Shown here in pieces: positions 60,976 to 64,000 of a stretch of 64,000 bases of DNA (position 1 is its first letter; every line of letters starts with the position of its first letter). Source of the DNA: Variovorax sp. EL159 (GTDB lineage: Bacteria > Pseudomonadota > Gammaproteobacteria > Burkholderiales > Burkholderiaceae_C); the NCBI RefSeq assembly GCF_900100965.1, contig NZ_FMUJ01000006.1:325626-389625 (forward strand), given 5' to 3'. Both the position numbers and the translations under genes were made by a program. The notes beneath the pieces were generated by a model. That model saw only the letters and a program-made list of their open reading frames with translations, was not told where the DNA came from and searched no databases.

Positions 60976-61853
60976 ATGGGCGGCTCGCCTTCGGGGCGGG
61001 TCTTGAAGCGGCGGTGCACCCAGTAGTACTGGGAAGGCATCGTGTCGATGTAGCCCTGCAGGCGCTCGTTCATGAGCGCGGTGTCGGCCTCGACGTTGTC
61101 GGTCGGGAAGTTCTGCCAGGTCGGCAGCACTTGGATCTCGTAGCCGCCCGGCGTGAGCTTCGACACGATCGGCACCACCTTGGCCTTGCCCAGCCGTGCG
61201 AAGCGCGAGAGCGAGGGCACGGTCGCGGCCTGCACGCCGTAGAACGGCACGAAGATGGTCTGGTCGCGGCCGAAATCCATGTCGGGCAACAGGTACAGCA
61301 GGCCGCCCTTGCGCAGGCCCGACAGCACCGGCTTGATGCCGTCCACCCGATTCAGCGCCGCCACGTCGCCGAAGCGCGTGCGGCCCTCGCGAATCCAGGC
61401 GTCGACCATCGGATCGCGCTGGGTCGTGTAGATGGTGGCCGAGGGCCGGGCCGTGTGCATGGTCAACGCGGTGGCCGCAGCGTCCAGGCCGTAGAAGTGC
61501 GGCGCGAACAGGATCATGGGCGCATCGCCTTCGGCGATCTCGTGGATCTCCGACGCGGCGCCGATCACCTTGAGCCGGCTCGCCACCACCTTCTCGGGCG
61601 CATGCCAGAGCCAGCTGCGGTCCAGCCACGACTGCGCGACGAAGACGAAGGTCTCGCGCGCGATGGCGCGGCGCTCGGCTTCCGACTTCTCGGGAAAGCA
61701 GACGGCCAGGTTGGTGTCGACCACACGCCGGCGGGGCACCGCGACGGTGTGCAGGATACGGCCGAGGAACGCGCCGAAGCCACGTACAAGCGGCAAGGGC
61801 AGCGGCGCGATCGCCCGCATGAAGCCGATGCCGAGTTGGGAACCGAGGCTCAT
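60969..61853 (-). CDS. Lipid A biosynthesis acyltransferase, LpxL/HtrB family (second copy)
   Basis: 294 residues from ATG 61853. One N-terminal membrane segment. The catalytic HX4D is HFYGLD in LFAPHFYGLDAAATAL, followed by YTTQRDPMVDAWIREGR and DMDFGRDQTIFVPFYGVQAAT. The family adds secondary acyl chains to Kdo2-lipid IVA at the inner membrane. The start overlaps the upstream paralogue by four bases, so two late acyltransferases are made together. Confidence 0.9.
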   Translation of the reverse strand: MSLGSQLGIGFMRAIAPLPLPLVRGFGAFLGRILHTVAVPRRRVVDTNLAVCFPEKSEAERRAIARETFVFVAQSWLDRSWLWHAPEKVVASRLKVIGAASEIHEIAEGDAPMILFAPHFYGLDAAATALTMHTARPSATIYTTQRDPMVDAWIREGRTRFGDVAALNRVDGIKPVLSGLRKGGLLYLLPDMDFGRDQTIFVPFYGVQAATVPSLSRFARLGKAKVVPIVSKLTPGGYEIQVLPTWQNFPTDNVEADTALMNERLQGYIDTMPSQYYWVHRRFKTRPEGEPPIY

Positions 61854-62743
61854 GGCGTCTCCCCGGCGGTGGCGGCCGCCACGCGTTCGGCGCGCGGCTC
61901 CTTGTAGCGCGCGTAGTCCCACACGTACTGGCCGGGCAGGCTGTGGATCAGTCGTCCGATGGCGTCGTTCATCGCAGCGGCGGCTTCCTCGATGGAGGCC
62001 TTGGGATCGGTCAACGCGGTGCCGACGATCGGCTCGAAGCGGATCACGTAGCCCGCGCCGCGTGGCAGGCGCTCGCACACGCTCAGGAAGCAGGCGGCGC
62101 CGGTTTGTTGCGCCAGGCGCGGAAGCAAGGTCATGGTGTAGGCCGGCCGCCCCAGGAACGGCGCCCAGACGCCCTGCCCCAGCGGCGGCACCTGGTCAGG
62201 AAGAATGCCGGTGTAGCCGCCACCGCGCAGCGTGCGGATCAGGCCGCGCACGCCGCTGTTGTTGGTCGGCAATGTCTGCAGGCCGGGCCGGTCGCGCGAG
62301 CCCGCGGCGATCAGGTCGGCCATCCATTTCTTGCGTGCCGGGCGGAACAGCGCCGTGATCGGGCCATAGGCCGCCAGGAAACGCTCGCCGATGGCCTGGC
62401 CGCACATTTCCCAGCTGCCCAGGTGCGGCGCCACCAGGATCACGCCCTTCTTTGCCTGCATGGCGGTTTCGAAGGCTTCGACGCCCTCCCAGCGCACCAC
62501 GCGCGGCAGCACGGTCTCGCCCTGCGGGCGCAACCACAGCCAGGGCAACTCAGAAGCCATCTTGCCGGCGGCGGCGATGGCGGGACGGTATTGGTCGGGT
62601 GCGAAGCCCGCACGCTCGGCGTGGGCCTTGAAGCGGCGGCGATAGTCGGGCGCGCACCACCAGACCAGCCAGCCCAGCATGGCGCCGAGGCGATGCATCA
62701 ACGGCATCGGCACGCGGGCAAGCAGGCGGAACAGGGTGATCAT
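61850..62743 (-). CDS. Lipid A biosynthesis acyltransferase, LpxL/HtrB family (first copy)
   Basis: 297 residues. MITLFRLLARVPMPLMHRLG opens with the membrane segment. HX4E is HLGSWE in ILVAPHLGSWEMCG, then ITALFRPARKKWMADLI, LPDQVPPLGQGVWAPFLGRPAYT (in pieces) and a late YVWDYARYK. HX4E rather than HX4D, and limited identity with its neighbour, suggest a different acyl position or donor. First gene of the pair, divergent from metK. Confidence 0.9.
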   Translation of the reverse strand: MITLFRLLARVPMPLMHRLGAMLGWLVWWCAPDYRRRFKAHAERAGFAPDQYRPAIAAAGKMASELPWLWLRPQGETVLPRVVRWEGVEAFETAMQAKKGVILVAPHLGSWEMCGQAIGERFLAAYGPITALFRPARKKWMADLIAAGSRDRPGLQTLPTNNSGVRGLIRTLRGGGYTGILPDQVPPLGQGVWAPFLGRPAYTMTLLPRLAQQTGAACFLSVCERLPRGAGYVIRFEPIVGTALTDPKASIEEAAAAMNDAIGRLIHSLPGQYVWDYARYKEPRAERVAAATAGETP

Positions 62744-62799
62744 TGAAAACGGGAGGGGTCAAAAAGCGGACGCGCGCGCATGGTATTGCGCGGCTCGAA

Positions 62800-62805
62800 T
62801 AGAAT
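62800..62805 (+). promoter_or_regulatory. Possible -10 box of metK
   Basis: TAGAAT at 62800-62805 lies just before the structured leader. No good -35 is seen at the usual distance. A start near 62812 would put the whole hairpin 62811-62847 at the 5' end of the transcript. Confidence 0.35.
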
Positions 62806-62810
62806 GCAAA

Positions 62811-62887
62811 TTGTCGCCGAGTTACGGAACAACTTGCAGGGCGACAAACACAAGCGCAAAGCGATTGTGCCCCGCCGATTCATCGGC
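62811..62887 (+). promoter_or_regulatory. Structured leader of metK: two hairpins
   Basis: Hairpin 1 pairs TTGTCGCC 62811-62818 with GGCGACAA 62840-62847, with an inner AGTT/AACT helix. Hairpin 2 pairs GCCGA 62874-62878 with TCGGC 62883-62887 around TTCA. About 70 bases then lead to AGGAG and the ATG at 62961. The gene makes S-adenosylmethionine, so a regulated leader is plausible, but I recognise no known SAM, SAH or SAM/SAH riboswitch consensus. Confidence 0.4.
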
Positions 62888-62960
62888 ATTCTGCTAAAGC
62901 GTTCGCCAGGGCTCCGCAGAGTTGGCAACGCGCCAAGTCACTTACAGGAGCATTGAACAA

Positions 62961-64000
62961 ATGGCGAACGACTTCCTCTTCACTTCCGAATCGGTTTCCG
63001 AAGGCCACCCCGACAAGGTCGCCGACCAGATCTCGGATGCCATCCTGGACGCGATCTTCGAGCAGGACCCCCGCAGCCGCGTGGCCGCCGAGACGCTGAC
63101 CAACACCGGCCTCGTGGTGCTCGCCGGCGAGATCACGACCAACGCGCACGTCGACTACATCCAGGTCGCACGCGACACCATCAAGCGCATCGGCTACGAC
63201 AACACCGACTACGGCATCGACTACAAGGGTTGCGCCGTGATGGTCTGCTACGACAAGCAGTCCAACGACATCGCCCAGGGCGTGGACCACGCGTCGGATG
63301 ACCACCTGAACACCGGCGCCGGCGACCAGGGCCTGATGTTCGGCTACGCCTGCGACGAAACGCCCGAGCTGATGCCCGCGCCGATCTACTACGCGCACCG
63401 CCTCGTGGAGCGCCAGGCCCAGCTGCGCAAGGACGGCCGCCTGCCCTTCCTGCGCCCGGACGCCAAGAGCCAGGTCACGATGCGCTACGTGGACGGCAAG
63501 CCGCACAGCATCGACACCGTGGTGCTCTCGACGCAGCACAGCCCCGACCAGAGCGAAACCTCGACCAAGATGAAGGCCTCGTTCAACGAAGCCATCATCG
63601 AAGAGATCATCAAGCCGGTGCTGCCCAAGGAGTGGCTCAAGGAAACGCGCTACCTGATCAACCCGACCGGCCGCTTCGTCATCGGCGGCCCGCAAGGCGA
63701 CTGCGGCCTGACCGGCCGCAAGATCATCGTCGACACCTACGGCGGCGCCTGCCCGCACGGTGGCGGCGCGTTCTCGGGCAAGGACCCGTCGAAGGTCGAC
63801 CGCTCGGCCGCCTACGCCGCACGCTACGTGGCCAAGAACATCGTGGCTGCCGGCATCGCGCGCCAGTGCCAGATCCAGGTGGCCTACGCGATCGGCGTGG
63901 CCGAGCCGATGAACATCACGGTCTACACCGAAGGCACGGGCCTGATCCCCGACGAGAAGATCGCAGCCCTCGTGCGCGAGCACTTCGACCTGCGTCCGAA
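62961..64000 (+). CDS. metK: S-adenosylmethionine synthase MetK, N-terminal 346 residues (3' end outside the window)
   Basis: The frame is open from ATG 62961 to the window edge. SESVSEGHPDKVADQISDAI carries the methionine/ATP-site histidine. GAGDQGLMFGYA, NPTGRFVIGGPQGDCGLTGRK and GGGAFSGKDPSKVDRSAAYAAR are the conserved catalytic loops. Makes S-adenosylmethionine from methionine and ATP. About 40-50 residues are missing at the C terminus. AGGAG lies eleven bases before the start. Divergent from the LpxL-type pair. Confidence 0.97.
   Translation, partial: MANDFLFTSESVSEGHPDKVADQISDAILDAIFEQDPRSRVAAETLTNTGLVVLAGEITTNAHVDYIQVARDTIKRIGYDNTDYGIDYKGCAVMVCYDKQSNDIAQGVDHASDDHLNTGAGDQGLMFGYACDETPELMPAPIYYAHRLVERQAQLRKDGRLPFLRPDAKSQVTMRYVDGKPHSIDTVVLSTQHSPDQSETSTKMKASFNEAIIEEIIKPVLPKEWLKETRYLINPTGRFVIGGPQGDCGLTGRKIIVDTYGGACPHGGGAFSGKDPSKVDRSAAYAARYVAKNIVAAGIARQCQIQVAYAIGVAEPMNITVYTEGTGLIPDEKIAALVREHFDLRP

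Noticed and set aside
62744..62960. A known SAM or SAH riboswitch upstream of metK
   Set aside because: The hairpins do not match the consensus I know for SAM-I, SAM-II, SAM/SAH or SAH aptamers. Recorded as an unassigned leader instead.

Overview
The window is a GC-rich, gene-dense stretch of chromosome from a betaproteobacterium, most likely a Comamonadaceae member close to Variovorax. Supporting this are the neighbourhoods (mlaFEDACB - ABC pair - ibaG - murA - his - tatABC - trypsin-like protease; dgt/aroBK/pilQPONM divergent from mrcA; cyaY/lptM/lysA; msrPQ; resBC with cytochrome c4; tandem lpxL-like genes divergent from metK), a short-form HisG, and small intergenic repeats. This is recognition by eye; no database search was run. 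No tRNA, rRNA, CRISPR array, prophage or complete insertion sequence was seen. No gene-free stretch exceeds 300 bases; the largest gaps are 48432-48670, 62744-62960 and 7125-7331.

Region 1 (1-8928): the 3' end of a trimeric autotransporter adhesin, then a TPR-GT41 O-GlcNAc-transferase-like glycosyltransferase, mscL, pdxA and a Nif3-family gene on the minus strand, an HtrA-type protease on the plus strand, and tatABC on the minus strand. Region 2 (8994-23815): a histidine cluster on the minus strand (hisG-hisD-[lipoprotein]-[Rap1a-like]-hisC-hisB-hisH-hisA ... hisF-hisI-hisE) followed by a DUF4870-type protein, a HIT protein and tat. It is interrupted between hisA and hisF by an AAA ATPase, a plus-strand symporter/binding-protein pair and a mutarotase gene with an in-frame stop. 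murA and ibaG lie upstream of hisG. Region 3 (23936-29701): an ABC-2 transporter pair and the Mla phospholipid-transport operon. Region 4 (29769-37701): gltBD, an AT-rich scar with a REP-associated transposase, and a DUF1266-like gene. Region 5 (37719-48431): a minus-strand run, pilM-N-O-P-Q, aroK, aroB, dgt, MFS, DUF1415 and methyltransferase, many joined by 4-base overlaps. Region 6 (48671-59153): mrcA, cyaY, lptM-lysA, msrPQ, resBC and cytochrome c4. Region 7 (59226-64000): engB, an alpha/beta hydrolase, two LpxL-type acyltransferases and the 5' part of metK.

Much of the content is envelope biology: peptidoglycan precursor and polymerisation (MurA, PBP1A), outer-membrane lipid asymmetry (Mla), lipid A acylation, LPS assembly (LptM), type IV pili (PilM-Q), Tat export and a Tat-dependent repair enzyme (MsrP), periplasmic haem attachment and proteolysis. 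Two gene pairings stand out as possible undescribed systems: the adhesin/GT41 glycosyltransferase pair, and a DAACS glutamate-type symporter translationally coupled to a GltI-like binding protein with no ABC permease or ATPase.
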